Below, piece after piece: positions 20,401 through 31,710 of a DNA stretch of 64,000 bases. Source of the DNA: Macropodus opercularis (Eukaryota > Chordata > Actinopteri > Anabantiformes > Osphronemidae); assembly GCA_030770545.1 (NCBI GenBank), contig CM061097.1:20788501-20852500 (forward strand). The letters run 5' to 3'. Position numbers and translations under genes: made by a program. Numbering within the stretch: position 1 is the first letter of the stretch; each line of letters begins with the position of its first letter. A model generated the notes under the pieces. It was given only the letters and a program-made list of their open reading frames with translations, was not told the DNA's origin and ran no database searches.

Positions 20401-23400
20401 GGGTGTCAGACACTGTGACGTCCGAGACAGATCTTTCTCTCAGCCATGCTGGAGTCAGAGAAGCCGCGCTGCTGCATCTCCAGGGAAGCTTCTAGTGTGT
20501 CTCTGAACGTGGTGCTGGCACATTGAGTAACCAGATCACTACACACCCAGCGCTAAAAAGCTAACGGGCTGCACTCAGACAGCATCTGTGGTCAAGACTT
20601 TCTCTCTTCCCTTTCTCTCACTTCCTTATCTCCACTTCCTCTAGTACGAGGGTATGAGGGAGCAGGAGGAAGGAAAAACCTGAACGATTAAGGGAAACTT
20701 TTCTTCCCATCCACTCCTCCAACCGGCAAATAAAGATGTAATGTGACATGAATACTGAACACAATGCAATGAATTACATGACATGTAGGTTAAAGACAAG
20801 ATACAGTGTCTAATAAGGCTAATGTATCAGTGGAAGAATTCACATTTAGTTTTTGTGACATAGTGTAATTATGATCATAGCAGTGTTACAGCTAATAGAA
20901 GCCTTTATTTGTCCTGTATGTGAATGACAGGCTTTATAGGCCTGGTTATCAGGGCCCTGATTTGAGGTGGGGATGGTTAAACTACTTTCTGCATTTTGTT
21001 GAATTGTCTAGTCAGCAAAGTGACGCTTAAAGTGTGATGTATGCGTCTGTACCGTAGGCAGAGCCTCCTCTGCTGCTGGGAGCGGACACCATGTATGTGT
21101 CGCTGCCAAACACTGTGCTGAGCTTCTTCACTCAGGTTCAGCGTATTACAAACATTAATGGGGGAAACTCATGTAGCTTGTTGGAATTTGAGCTGCACGT
21201 GATGCAGCAGTTAGTTTTAAGAAATCTAAGGAAGTGCTGAAAATAATAAGACGTCAGAAGATGCAGTTTGGACGAAACCATCCACACCTACAGCGACGCA
21301 TGTTCGAGTCCAACCTTCTGTGTCACGATAAACCCAGACATTGCGTGTGGAGAGACATCTGATGTTGCAACACGTACGGTGGTGATGAAGTCAGTCTCAC
21401 CCTCCAGTTCCTCTGATGTAGGTCTGGTTGCAGTCCAGCAGTTTTAGACAAGTACAGGGTGAACATTAAAAGCTGTCTGACAAGCAGACAAGACCTTGTT
21501 TCAGGTGCTGACAAGAAGGTTCAGTATCAACCAAAGCACAGGATTTGATGTGGGCACGTTTTAGAGCCGCAGAACACGACACATACCAGTCAGTTTTATT
21601 AATCATGACACCCAGCGCCTCCTTCCAGTGACGGACGACTGAGGGGAAACTGAATTTCAAGGCCTTTTATTAAGGTGTGTCAATCAAGATCAATTTCATT
21701 TCTTGACTGTCCCGTGAAACACAAGCACAGAGTTGTTTTCCACTTTATTAAACTTAAAAACACGTTATAAAGCCACTACAACATAAAGAAATAAAACCTT
21801 TGGGAACGAAACACATCGCTGTGCATCAGAAGAAAGTGGCTTAAATTCTGCACATGGTACATAGACAGACAATCACTGCACTGAAATGGACACGTGACTT
21901 TGTATATACCTGTAGTTTGTTGCTGAGAATCTCACTCTCAGTCTGATGGAGCTGCTCCAATCTCAGTCAAAGTTCAATTCATGATTAGCTCAGACGTATT
22001 TAAATCCAAAGGCATTTGTAACATTTGAATTCAGCGTAGTCACTTGTAGAACAATGACTGAATGTAATCATCTCCTGCTCATTGGGGAGGATTTTGGATG
22101 AGGAGGATATTGGCCACCAACATATTTATGCAGTGATATGCCATATTATTGGAAGAAGAGCTATATTTACTGCACAGCCCTGTATAATGCATCCCTGTGG
22201 AGTAGAAAACATTCATTCTGTGATGTGTATCCCCAAGCATAAGATCGCACTAATGGTGCTGGCAGATTAGGGTTACACACCACCTACCTGCACTTAAGAG
22301 GATAAATCATCCATCATTTCCCTTTTAAAATGGACAGAAAATGTATTGTTCCATACACTCTAGCTCATAGCCCCAACAAATGAAGAAGACAGTCTCAGCG
22401 TGAGGCCTGGGCCAGACTCACAACAACGTATTGATGTTCTCCCCCCTTCACCCTCTAAGTGAGTATAAGGTATCCACAAGCTCCAAGGTTGGCGCCAGCC
22501 GCTGTCTTTTATGCACCGCAAACCAGAATTAATTGCAAATCAATCGAACAAAGTACAACTGATCAGTAAACCAATTAGTAATTTTAGCTCTTTCTCCTGG
22601 TTTAACTTTCCACTGACTTATGTTTCCCTCCATTCATATTTCCGTTTTTATGCAAATAGTGACTTCTGCATTGTGAAGCACATAAACTAAACTCAAAGAT
22701 CACAGTTGCAGACAGAAACCTTTTTTAGGTTTTAAGTTATGATCTATGGCTTTTGGCAGTTGAAGCTACGCAGAAGTACAGCATTTTATCCAAACCAATG
22801 AGTTACTGTCTAAAGATGACGCTTGGGACTCGTCATGCAGGCACATTGTGGAACAGTCTTGGCACAGACGCGCTGGTGATGGGTCTGATATACTAATTAC
22901 ACAGAAAATGAAAGTGAAACAGCAGATAAACTAAAGACACAGGCTACGCTGTTAGCTTTGACTATGTTCTATTGACACTATTCATAATTGTACAGTTTGT
23001 TTAGGTTGGTTCAGGTTAGATGCTCCTGTAAATATACGTTTACGGCCTGTGTTGTAATGTGTTAGATGATTTATGTGTGAAATATAACTAATATATACGA
23101 CATGAATTAGCAACTGTATTGAAAGCAGGGGAAGCTTGGCTGGAAGCAGGTGTTGCCAGGTGTCTCACAATGAGCCTTTACTGGCCTATGCACAGGGAGG
23201 TCAAATACCTGGGTCAACTATTCACTGCATTCATAACTAGCATCAGTTCTTGAAGTGAGTGTAAAATATTCATTTATTATGCTCTCACTGCCTCATTTTG
23301 ACCCTTTAAATACCAGTTAGATCACATAAAGCAACGAAGGGAGAAAAGCACAACATGACTTACAACCAATAAGATTTTTGATATTTTAATTTATATTTTA

Positions 23401-24229
23401 TGTTTTTGCTTTTAAACAATTACAAAGAACAAAAACATCTTGGCATGTCAGCGGCCAGGAAGACCCTCCTTTGGTGGGATTTCCTGTCGAGGACTCTAAG
23501 GATGGACTGGTTTCCACAGGACGAAGGCACTGAATGCAGTCATGAGACTGTTGATAAGCACCAGCAGCTGGTTTACCTTGGACAACTGTAGGTGCCAGGC
23601 ATCCTCCTAATCCCACTGCTAAGCACAGGGTAGTTTTGGTGAAGGCAAAGAAGGATGTGAAGAATCTGCGTCTGTCGCAGCTGGAGGAGCTGGGGAGGTG
23701 GCTGTGGCTTGTTTCTCCTCTTGGAAGGCATGTGTCCTCATCTTGAAGATGCAGAAGACTTCCCCTCATCTTCTGTCTCTGAGCACATTACTTAGTCAGT
23801 GGATGTGTCTTTCTTACCATCTCACCAGAGAACAAATGACCTGGAAGCTTTTGGGCTTGAGAACGGCTTTTTGTTTTTCCTGTTAGCCGTATGTTTCATC
23901 TCTATCTATATTCTTTCAAAATACACATTAAGGTGTGCAAGGGGTTTTTGTTGTATCTGCCATGAAACCAACAAAGCTACAGATGTTTTCAACATATGCA
24001 TGATATCCAAGTTTGCCTGGAAACTCAAAAAGCCTGCATCAACACAAATTCACAGAAACCTGAACATACGATACAGTGTCTTCCAAATACGTACAGTAAT
24101 GCAGTTGCCTTTGTGTATCGCTGTGCTGGTTCCACTGTGTAACTGACCAGGTCTAGTCTGATAGAATCACTCCCATCGCATCAGTTAGTTACACATTCCT
24201 GGGAGAGTCTGGGAGTCTCTGTGTATGTG
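20401..24229. other. Non-coding DNA; one ambiguous minus-strand frame
   Basis: Mostly featureless. At 23398-23769 (minus) a 123-codon frame contains a hydrophobic RFFTSFFAFTKTTLCLAVG stretch. Another minus frame just downstream gives NQLLVLINSLMTAFSAFVLW, also helix-like. A frameshifted membrane-protein pseudogene is conceivable, but I recognise no family and hydrophobic stretches arise easily by chance. Confidence 0.3.
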
Positions 24230-24340
24230 AGGACCGATGTCCAGGTTGATCCCTGCCTCTCGCTCCATTGAAAGCCGGGAAAGGCTCCAGCCTGGCCGCC
24301 ACCCGTACGAGGCCTTAGTGAGGCTACAGACGGGGTAAGA
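24230..24340 (+). repeat. Fragment of a dispersed teleost repeat (3' half)
   Basis: The sequence around CCCTGCCTCTCGC and GGCTCCAGCCTGG, followed by GGGGTAAG-like text, matches the well-known fish interspersed repeat in which 'contents of a stated row' are ordered as CCTGTCCAGGGTG, CCTGCCTCTCGCC, GGGATAGGCTCCAGC, GGATAAGCGGT. The copy is diverged and truncated at both sides. Recognised from memory of the family, so the exact name is left open. Confidence 0.6.
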
Positions 24341-24435
24341 GGTGCTTGTGTCCAGTGGCTTTGAATAAGGAGCCAGAAGAAGTCACACTTACAGTGGCAC
24401 AAGCTCCTCATCTTTGCTGAAACACATCCTAATGA

Positions 24436-24449
24436 CCTGTAGGTGGCGA
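24436..24449 (+). promoter_or_regulatory. Candidate CTCF-type site
   Basis: CCTGTAGGTGGCGA matches 12 of 14 positions of CCASYAGRKGGCRS. Same orientation as the sites at 17062 and 41426. Confidence 0.25.
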
Positions 24450-25479
24450 TCAGCTTACAGTCACGCTACACCACTCGTAGCCTGACTATTGTCATGCTTT
24501 GAATAAATGGAAGAAAAGAGCTTTACAGCTGAAATGACCCCTGTATGAACCTTCTGCATATTAAATAATACAGCACAGCTGTTTAGATACAGTGTGTGTG
24601 AGAGAAAGGAGCTGAAGTCTGATACTGTGTGAATGGTTCTGTGTCACATCCCCCACTGACGACAGACGCATTCATAGGTTCACGTTTACGTTCTCAGCTA
24701 CTGCTGACGGAGCAAATTTACAGAACGTCTTCCTGGTTCTCGTCTCGTAGTAGTTTGATTCATTCATGATTGTTACTGTAACCAGGGCAAATCGTCAGAA
24801 TAAGGTGATCTAGTGATGTTACTGTGTTTTATACAGTAGTTCTGACACTTCTGTAAACCATCAGTGATGCAACGTTTTCGTAACGAATGCAAATAAATAG
24901 GAAACGGTAGAAGTCAGTCAGACTTGTTCATCTGGAAGCTTACGCCAATGCTCTTGGCAGAACTGCTCAAGCTCTGTTGTGTTGCTCAGGGATTGAAACA
25001 CATTATGAACCAATTCCTTATTGAACTGCTCGGCCACTCTGGCTCATTGTCTTCAGGTAGATTGTCCTGCAGCGTGTTTAGGTATGGTAGCACTGACTGC
25101 TCCTACCAGCTCTGAAGTGCCTTTATTACACAAGGCTTTAAGTTTAGAAACACTGAACCTTTCAGAAGTGAGAGTAAAGAGTAAGGACACACTGAATCGT
25201 GCTTAGCGAATTGAAACAAGGAAAACAAAAAATCCTTTGACTCAAGTTGAGAAGATAAAACAACAAAGTATTCAGTTGTCTGTCACGACTGCCATTCATC
25301 AATATCCAGAGTAGTAGCTTGTTTTTAATGAAGTGCAGTCTGTATTTTAATCATCAGTGATGCATGAATACACTGTGTAAAAACATGAGGAGGCTTCGCT
25401 GAGCTGTCACACGCTGACAGACCGAACATGATATCCAGAAATGTGGGGATTTGATGTTTGTTTAGTATTTATTAATCCC
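24450..25479. other. Non-coding DNA, possible ancient repeat
   Basis: Positions 24940-25060 (GGCAGAACTGCTCAAGCTCT and following) vaguely resemble a widespread fish DNA-transposon repeat, but divergence is too great to call. No gene recognised. Confidence 0.35.
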
Positions 25480-25900
25480 TCCACCAAACTGCAATTCAAA
25501 TTGGTGCTGTTGAATCTCAGATGACTCCGATAATGATGACAGAGGAATTATATGTCTGGCAGTCTTATCAGGCACCACAAGTATATCCCGTGTCAGTTGT
25601 TTGTGTCGACACCAGGCTCAGTCAAACTATCAAAGTATTTATGTTGTCATGTTCCAACAGGAACCCACCTCCAGCGCTGCCTCGCTTTCCCCCAGTATAA
25701 TAATCCTTAATTTCAATGTGCGCTGCATCTTGGGTGTTTGTGGGCATTTACTCAGCAGAAGGGTGTAATATCAACACGGAGGAAGGGGAGAAGCAAACGA
25801 CAGCTATAGAGCATTCTTCACCAGTAATTTCCCCCTGACAGCTCGTAGGTAATTTTCATGTCCACTCCGAGCTGGACCAGCTACGATTAGGACAGCGAAT
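25480..25900. promoter_or_regulatory. Candidate conserved non-coding element
   Basis: Contains AATTCAAATTG, CGATAATGATGACAG, CTTATCAGG (GATA-like), AATAATCCTTAATTTC and CAGTAATTTCC words in succession, with no open frame of note. Inferred from texture only. Confidence 0.28.
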
Positions 25901-27619
25901 CATGAGGACTGTTGTAATGTCTACGTTCCTGCCCTCATTCCTCAAATCCATTTGGTCGTTATTAGCGTCCGCGTATGTCAGACGCTGCTCTTTTTAATTG
26001 TGTTACACATTAAAGCAGACTATTGCTCCTCTGTTGGTGTGATTGTTGTAACTTTAACGTTATTTCTTCATTTGGAAGTTATTGTGGTGTAACATGGTCC
26101 GGTACATGTCGTCACACACGGCCGCGGCGTGTGCGTAACCACCTGACGTACATACGTGAAATAAAACGACTACGACCGAATATCTTAAGGTTGGTTGTTA
26201 CACATGACACATCACTTATAAACCACATCACGTTCTGCACAGACTTGGTACCTGCACCATGAAGCCACCTTCATCTGAGTCACTGCCTTTGTTTCAGCTG
26301 GCAATAGTATCCAGTATTATTCATAGTGAGGCTGCAAGATTCTCAACGAGATACTTAGGTTGTTGTTGAGGAACGTTAAGATGACTGCACACGTAGTTTG
26401 ACTCAACACGTGAGCTGCTGAGTGTTAGAAAGGGGAACTGGCTGCAGGTGAACCTTGTGATGAGTGATGAACTGTGGTGTTTAATGGAGCCAAGCCTCCA
26501 ATCTGCCTGATACCGAACATGTAGTAAAGGAAAGTTTTAAGCCCGCTAAGTGTCGTCATGGCCTAAATTGAACAAGTGTGAGTTTGACGCTGGACGCGAG
26601 GTGGCGAAGGCAGATTCGTTTACTCTTCCTGCTGTTGTCTTTTCCTTGTTGCCTGTCCGACTGTCACATTTAAAAACGTGCATCTGATGCCTTATGCTTT
26701 GCAAATGACCTCATGAGCTCAATGCCGTCATCAGGTAGGTTTAGAGTATGGAAAGGTCCAGGTTAAGGGTCGTTGAGCAGCAGTGGGAAATAAATACATG
26801 AGCCTTTATTTGAGTGTAGCCTTGTTCTTCAGTTAGGGCTTGTATCAATATGAGTCAAAGGAATGAATCTGCTTGGTTTATGATCTGTAGCAACAGACAA
26901 CTGACAGTGGTTCAGCTGTTTAAAAGCCAACTTTAAAAACCCTCATGGCACATGTTTACCTGAGCGATTAGCCCATATATTCATTGGATATCTATCCATC
27001 ACCTTTTGCTATGTGTGTTATAAGGGGCGTTTATAGAAAGCAGCATTGTCTCAGAACTGCACAGAGAGTGTGACAAGCTAATGATTAACACACACTGCTC
27101 TAAACATCGCCAGGGAAGCCAGAACAAAGCTGGACTCAGGGTTTTACCACTCGGATCATTTTGTGGTTTGATTCCTCTTAACGTACTAGTTCGAAACTGA
27201 GGCGACCGCGAATACTAGAGTATAAACCAACATCGCAGGGCTTCGTTCAGCTTTCCGGTTCTCGATAACATACCAGCAAACCTATGCGTGAGTGGAGATA
27301 AGGCTTTGCACCCAGGCCACAGACACGTTCGCCACTAAGAACGTCGAGGTCTGTCGCTTCCTTGTGACACAACAGAGGGAATGTCGTTATATAAACTGTA
27401 ATATGCCACGTAGATACTGTAGCTCAGACAAGTTAACGCCACGTACGATAACGTGTTTTAACTTGTAACTAATGGCTGTAATCACTAATAAATAGTAAAC
27501 TCTCTAAACATCTACACAGTCCTGATGATTATGAACCAGTAATGAAGACATTACTACCTGATAAACCTTCTGTGCTGCTCAGTGCTGATTATTTCATTTG
27601 GCTAGAGAGAAGCTGACTG
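25901..27619. other. Non-coding DNA, locally CpG-rich
   Basis: Around 26095-26180 there is an unusual cluster of CpG (GGCCGCGGCGTGTGCG and several ACGT), including a near-perfect GC palindrome. No promoter elements or exon can be tied to it. Confidence 0.4.
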
Positions 27620-27960
27620 AGGCTAATACCATGATGTACCATCTTAGGGCTCTAAGATCTTTTTAATGTATTCTGCTCTTCTTTCTCTTTGGGGAAGAGG
27701 AAAGAGGAGAGTTGAATGGATTCCATTAATTTAATTGAAGCAAGCCCTGACAAGAGATAAAACATCTTGGGCCCACATCTCTTCAGGGTTGGCGCTGGGC
27801 TTCATAGTAAACAAGCCGTGATCCGTAAACAAAGCCCAGAGAGCACCGCCACGCTCGACAGAGACTTCAAGGCCATGGAATATGTCAGAGATGGGCTTGA
27901 ATGGATACTGAAGTGCACCCTCTCTTCCCTGTGCTGCCACCCCCCTAACTTAAGTATTCA
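27620..27960. promoter_or_regulatory. Candidate conserved non-coding element
   Basis: Runs such as CCATTAATTTAATTGAAGC, CAAGCCCTGACAAG and GTAAACAAAGCCC (SOX/FOX-like core) sit in unbroken enhancer-like sequence. Both strands are open over about 200 bp here (27731-27973), which is unusual but fits low stop density more than coding. One of the better regulatory candidates. Confidence 0.33.
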
Positions 27961-29293
27961 AGCTGCATTCTGACCATTGTGCCTCGGCTTGTGGATATTT
28001 TGATGATGGTAGCCAGCTATTTCAGTAAGCGTACCTGCTGTGGATCAAGCAGAGAGACAGCTGCCTCAACAAGGACGAATTCTGGAGATAACAACTACTT
28101 CCACCACGTGTCTCCATCAGATATTACACACCCACACAATAATGGACTGTAAGCTAATGTACAGCATTTCATGCAGCAGACTTATGACAGATCTATTGGT
28201 AACTCTACACATTTTCATTTCACTGTGAGAAAGACACCAGGCCACAGCTGACAAGTGAAAGGCTGGTTGAAATCAGTGCAGACCGAGCCCAGTGCTGTTG
28301 AAAGCCCTGTCAGTGGGGTTGCTGAATACTGAGGGTGTAAAGCATATTGTTTGGCCACTCAAAAAGCAACTGGTATTTGGATATGTCACATTCTTCTCGG
28401 AATTGTTCCTCAGCAGGCCCTGGTTTTTCACTACGGCTGAAAAGCCACACAAAACCCAGCAGAAGCCATTAAAGGAGGAATAGCTTTATCTCCAGAACAG
28501 TGAGAGTAGGTGGCTTGGACAATACCAGCCTCCCATGACAGGCCGCGCCCGTGTGGCTTACAGTGTGAACGCAACGCCAAGGTCACAGCCTCTATTCACA
28601 TCTCCACAAGCCACTGTGCAGCCTCTGGGAATGTGTACATTGTACGTTTTGAAATGCAGTACGATTACGTGTTTCTGCCCAGATGGCGCTGACACAATGA
28701 CCAGGAAAAAGACTCTATTGCTTTAAAGTTGGACAACAATGTGGACGTCATCCAAGAATGGCAGGCCCATTACATCAGCTGGTAAAATAAACAGGATCTG
28801 GCTGCCTGAGCATCTTCATGGACGTATGTGTGAATGAGCTTCTGCTAATCAAGGCTCCAGGGCCGAGCTTCTCCTTTCGGATCGTTTTCCAGGCAGCCAG
28901 CATCAGTGTCTCTGCTACGGTGAGAGGCTGTTTGGATTCAGTGGTGACTTCAGCAACTTGGCAGCTTTCAGAGCTTTTCACTCGTCTTGGGGTTTTTTCT
29001 AAGCGACGTCTGTTCGCACATTGGAACCAAATAGTCCGTGTTGCTGTTTTGGGTGTTTTGTTGGAGAAGGCGTTTAAGTTTAGGTGGAACCGCGTTGGAC
29101 GCGTCCCCTCACACCAGCTATAGTGGAGCCGTCTCAGGTGGTTCCCAGTAGTAAAACCAAGGAGGACGTTCATGTCACCGTGTCTGCTTCCTCTTTCTTC
29201 TCAGATATTTATCCATCTATTACCCGCGTCTACTACGTTCAACTGTCCTCTGCAGAAGAGCATTTCAATTTGTTTCATTTCACAAATAATCTC
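27961..29293. other. Non-coding DNA with overlapping open frames at 28775-29173
   Basis: Frames of 101 (plus) and 132 codons (minus) overlap, and neither resembles a known protein. A CTCF-like GCCCAGATGGCGC lies at about 28677, matching only the right half of the motif. The 28510-28700 stretch has regulatory texture. Confidence 0.35.
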
Positions 29294-29620
29294 TTATCGT
29301 GACCTGAGTGCTCTTTGGCAAAAACTCACATGAACATGGCAAAGGGAGGAAGCAAACCTACTTGGCGTGTCTATAAATAACATGAACATTAAAACCATGA
29401 AGAAACTGCAGCAATGAATATGAACATGGTCAGAGAAAGTGAATGAGTTGGAGGACAAGTACTGAGGGCAGAAGGGAAACACAGGTGTGGATAAGTGATG
29501 AAACTGGGTATGGATGACAGAGGGGGATAACCCAGGAAGTGGGAGTGGCTGGAAGCGAGGGGGCGTGGCTAGAGTGAGCAAGAGCAGCAGGACAGAACAG
29601 GAAAGGGATCCTAACAGAAT
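29294..29620 (-). repeat. Possible LTR-like dispersed repeat fragment
   Basis: On the minus strand the order CCACGCCCCCTCGC, CCACTCCCACTTCCTGG, CCACACCTGTGTTTCCC then a T-rich tail with GTTCATGTTATTTAT resembles the ends of common teleost Gypsy-type LTRs. It shows the same pyrimidine-rich then T-rich layout as 62690-62985. Boundaries and target duplications are not visible, so the class is uncertain. Confidence 0.4.
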
Positions 29621-31550
29621 CAGGTTGTCCTATGTTAAAAGTAAGGGGTGTGTCAAAATAAATTGTTTTTAGGCGAGACCACGCTTTTATTTTGAAAGCC
29701 AATAGCATAACACTCCTACAAATGCTGTGCTGCATCACATACATGGCCTACTGTACCTGACCCCAGCCTTCATTTGGAGGTTTCTGCGTTGTGTTCTCAT
29801 AGGTAGAACAATAAAATATATGTTTTATGTACAGTATGCTTTGGTAGCCGGAACAGCTTCGTGTGCATTTATTCACAAACTCATATGCATCATATGCATA
29901 ATTAAACATGTGTCCACATTTTCAAGCCCTTTTGAGTCTTTGTGTCATATTGGTTACAGCTGGTTTTATAGAACCTAACTTTACATGTTGGACTATTACC
30001 CAGTATGTCGAGTTTCAGTCACGCATAGATTAGAAGACTGGAAGCTCAGCCACAGCTCTTCTCTGCGCACCATGGTGTCACCCCAGCCTGGTTTTAGATG
30101 GCATTGATGCTGACACACGTATCTGCCTCCAGTTCCACTTTACTGCCATGAATGCATTGTTTTCATCTGTTTGCCAGCACATTCTCAGAAATAATACAGA
30201 AGAGCCTAAAAAGGCCGAGTGAAATCAGAGCATAATGACATTGTGCGATCATTTAGCCTCGCAGACGCTGCTCAAGAGCTCTAAAAGTAACTTAAGAATA
30301 TTGTGGTGAATCAATAATGAAACTACCTAATCTGTTTTACCGTCCACCTATGCTTGTCTTACTTCAGATAGATATCACAATGTTGGACGGGAGTTGTAAA
30401 GTGGATTTTTGCTGTGGAACAGCAATCCAGTAATAGAGCAGACCATGCAACAGAATCCAGTAATATGTTGTTTAGGTGGTGGGCCTGAGTAGTTCATATA
30501 TCGCTGTTAAGTGATCTGACATGGGCTGCACCATCTCCAATGCACTTCATCTTGTTTTGTGCTGCATCTTCTGTCTTTATATTACCTCATTAGATCCCAG
30601 CTCTTTGGCCTGACCTTGCAGCCGTTTGAGGGAAAATTCTTACAGATCATACGTCTTTGCTCAACTTCTCTTTGATTGCGTTTCACATCCAATACACGAG
30701 CTGCACAATTATTATCAGAAAGGTTGTTAGGTTTTCTGCCTTATCAGCGTCACACTGGACACTTCTGTGATAATCTACCTATCACAAACAGTGGAAAGCT
30801 TTATCAAGAGAATTTCTTTAGACTTTGTGGTGATTACAGTGTTTGCCAAGCCACATATACACTGTATCCAAAAGATAACATTTAAGCAGAAAAGATTACG
30901 CTTGTTCAACGCGGCATGTGTGAATCGTTTTTTTATCACCTCTGACGTCTCATATCACTGCACAATGCCAGCCTTCGCTTATTTACCCTTTATGAGATGT
31001 TTATTTTCCCACATCGGTCCTAAACCTCGTTCCCTTAGCCCTTGATTACGCTTATGCAGAAATGTAACATTCGTATGTTTTTCTGTGGCGGCTGCAGTTA
31101 ATAAAGCTGCTCTTTCCTTTCACACATGCAGCCAAGAGTCAAAAGGTTTCACACAATGCTCTGTCTCCTGCCTGACACGATTCAGGACATGCAGTAGTTG
31201 TGTGTGTACTGTTATTCATGCAGTCAAGCCAAGCACCCAGTGCAGACAGTGCTGTGTGTCTGTGTCACACTGAGGCTGTGTGTCTCTGTGTGCGGCAGGT
31301 ATCGCCACAGACGTTTTGTTTTTCTGTGTAAGAAATACACACACATTTAAATCTATGAGTAATTAACACACGGCTTTATTTATAGGACTTAATAATTGAT
31401 CATTAATGGCCTATAAACGTGAGACGTTATCTACTTAAGTGTTGCTGTATTTGTTGTTGCATAGGTCCTGCAGCCTAAAAGACCAGATTTGTCCTATTTG
31501 TCGCTACTCTTGCATGCAACCATAGACGTGTTTGTTGAGAGAGCACCCTC
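29621..31550. other. Non-coding DNA, nothing recognised
   Basis: AT-moderate, with short open frames only. No element termini, no microsatellite above about 12 bp. Confidence 0.45.
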
Positions 31551-31704
31551 ATGACAAGACGACGCCTTCACCATCATGGTGCCAGGAAACAACACAGCAC
31601 CTGGCATCTCAGCAAATCAGAACGGAATTGGTGCCTGGCACAAGCAGCCTTTCATATTAAAATGCTGTTTAAAGACTTGGTTGGGCTCAGCCTCGGAGAC
31701 AAAC
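31551..31704 (+). other. Very weak candidate exon with consensus donor
   Basis: An open frame runs into AAAC|GTAAGT at 31705, a perfect-consensus donor. The encoded end, LFKDLVGLSLGDK, is plausible protein but unrecognised. No clear acceptor precedes it and the ATG at 31551 has no good context. Confidence 0.12.
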
Positions 31705-31710
31705 GTAAGT

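Noticed and set aside
21300..21320. tRNA or SINE B-box (GTTCGAGTCC)
   Set aside because: The flanking bases do not form a T-arm stem and no A-box or acceptor stem lies at the right distance.
24940..25060. Fragment of a widespread fish DNA-transposon repeat
   Set aside because: Only a short similarity (GGCAGAACTGCTCAAGCTCT) is suggestive; the rest cannot be matched by eye.
28775..29173. Overlapping long frames on both strands
   Set aside because: Both strands being open together points to low stop density, not coding; neither peptide is recognisable.
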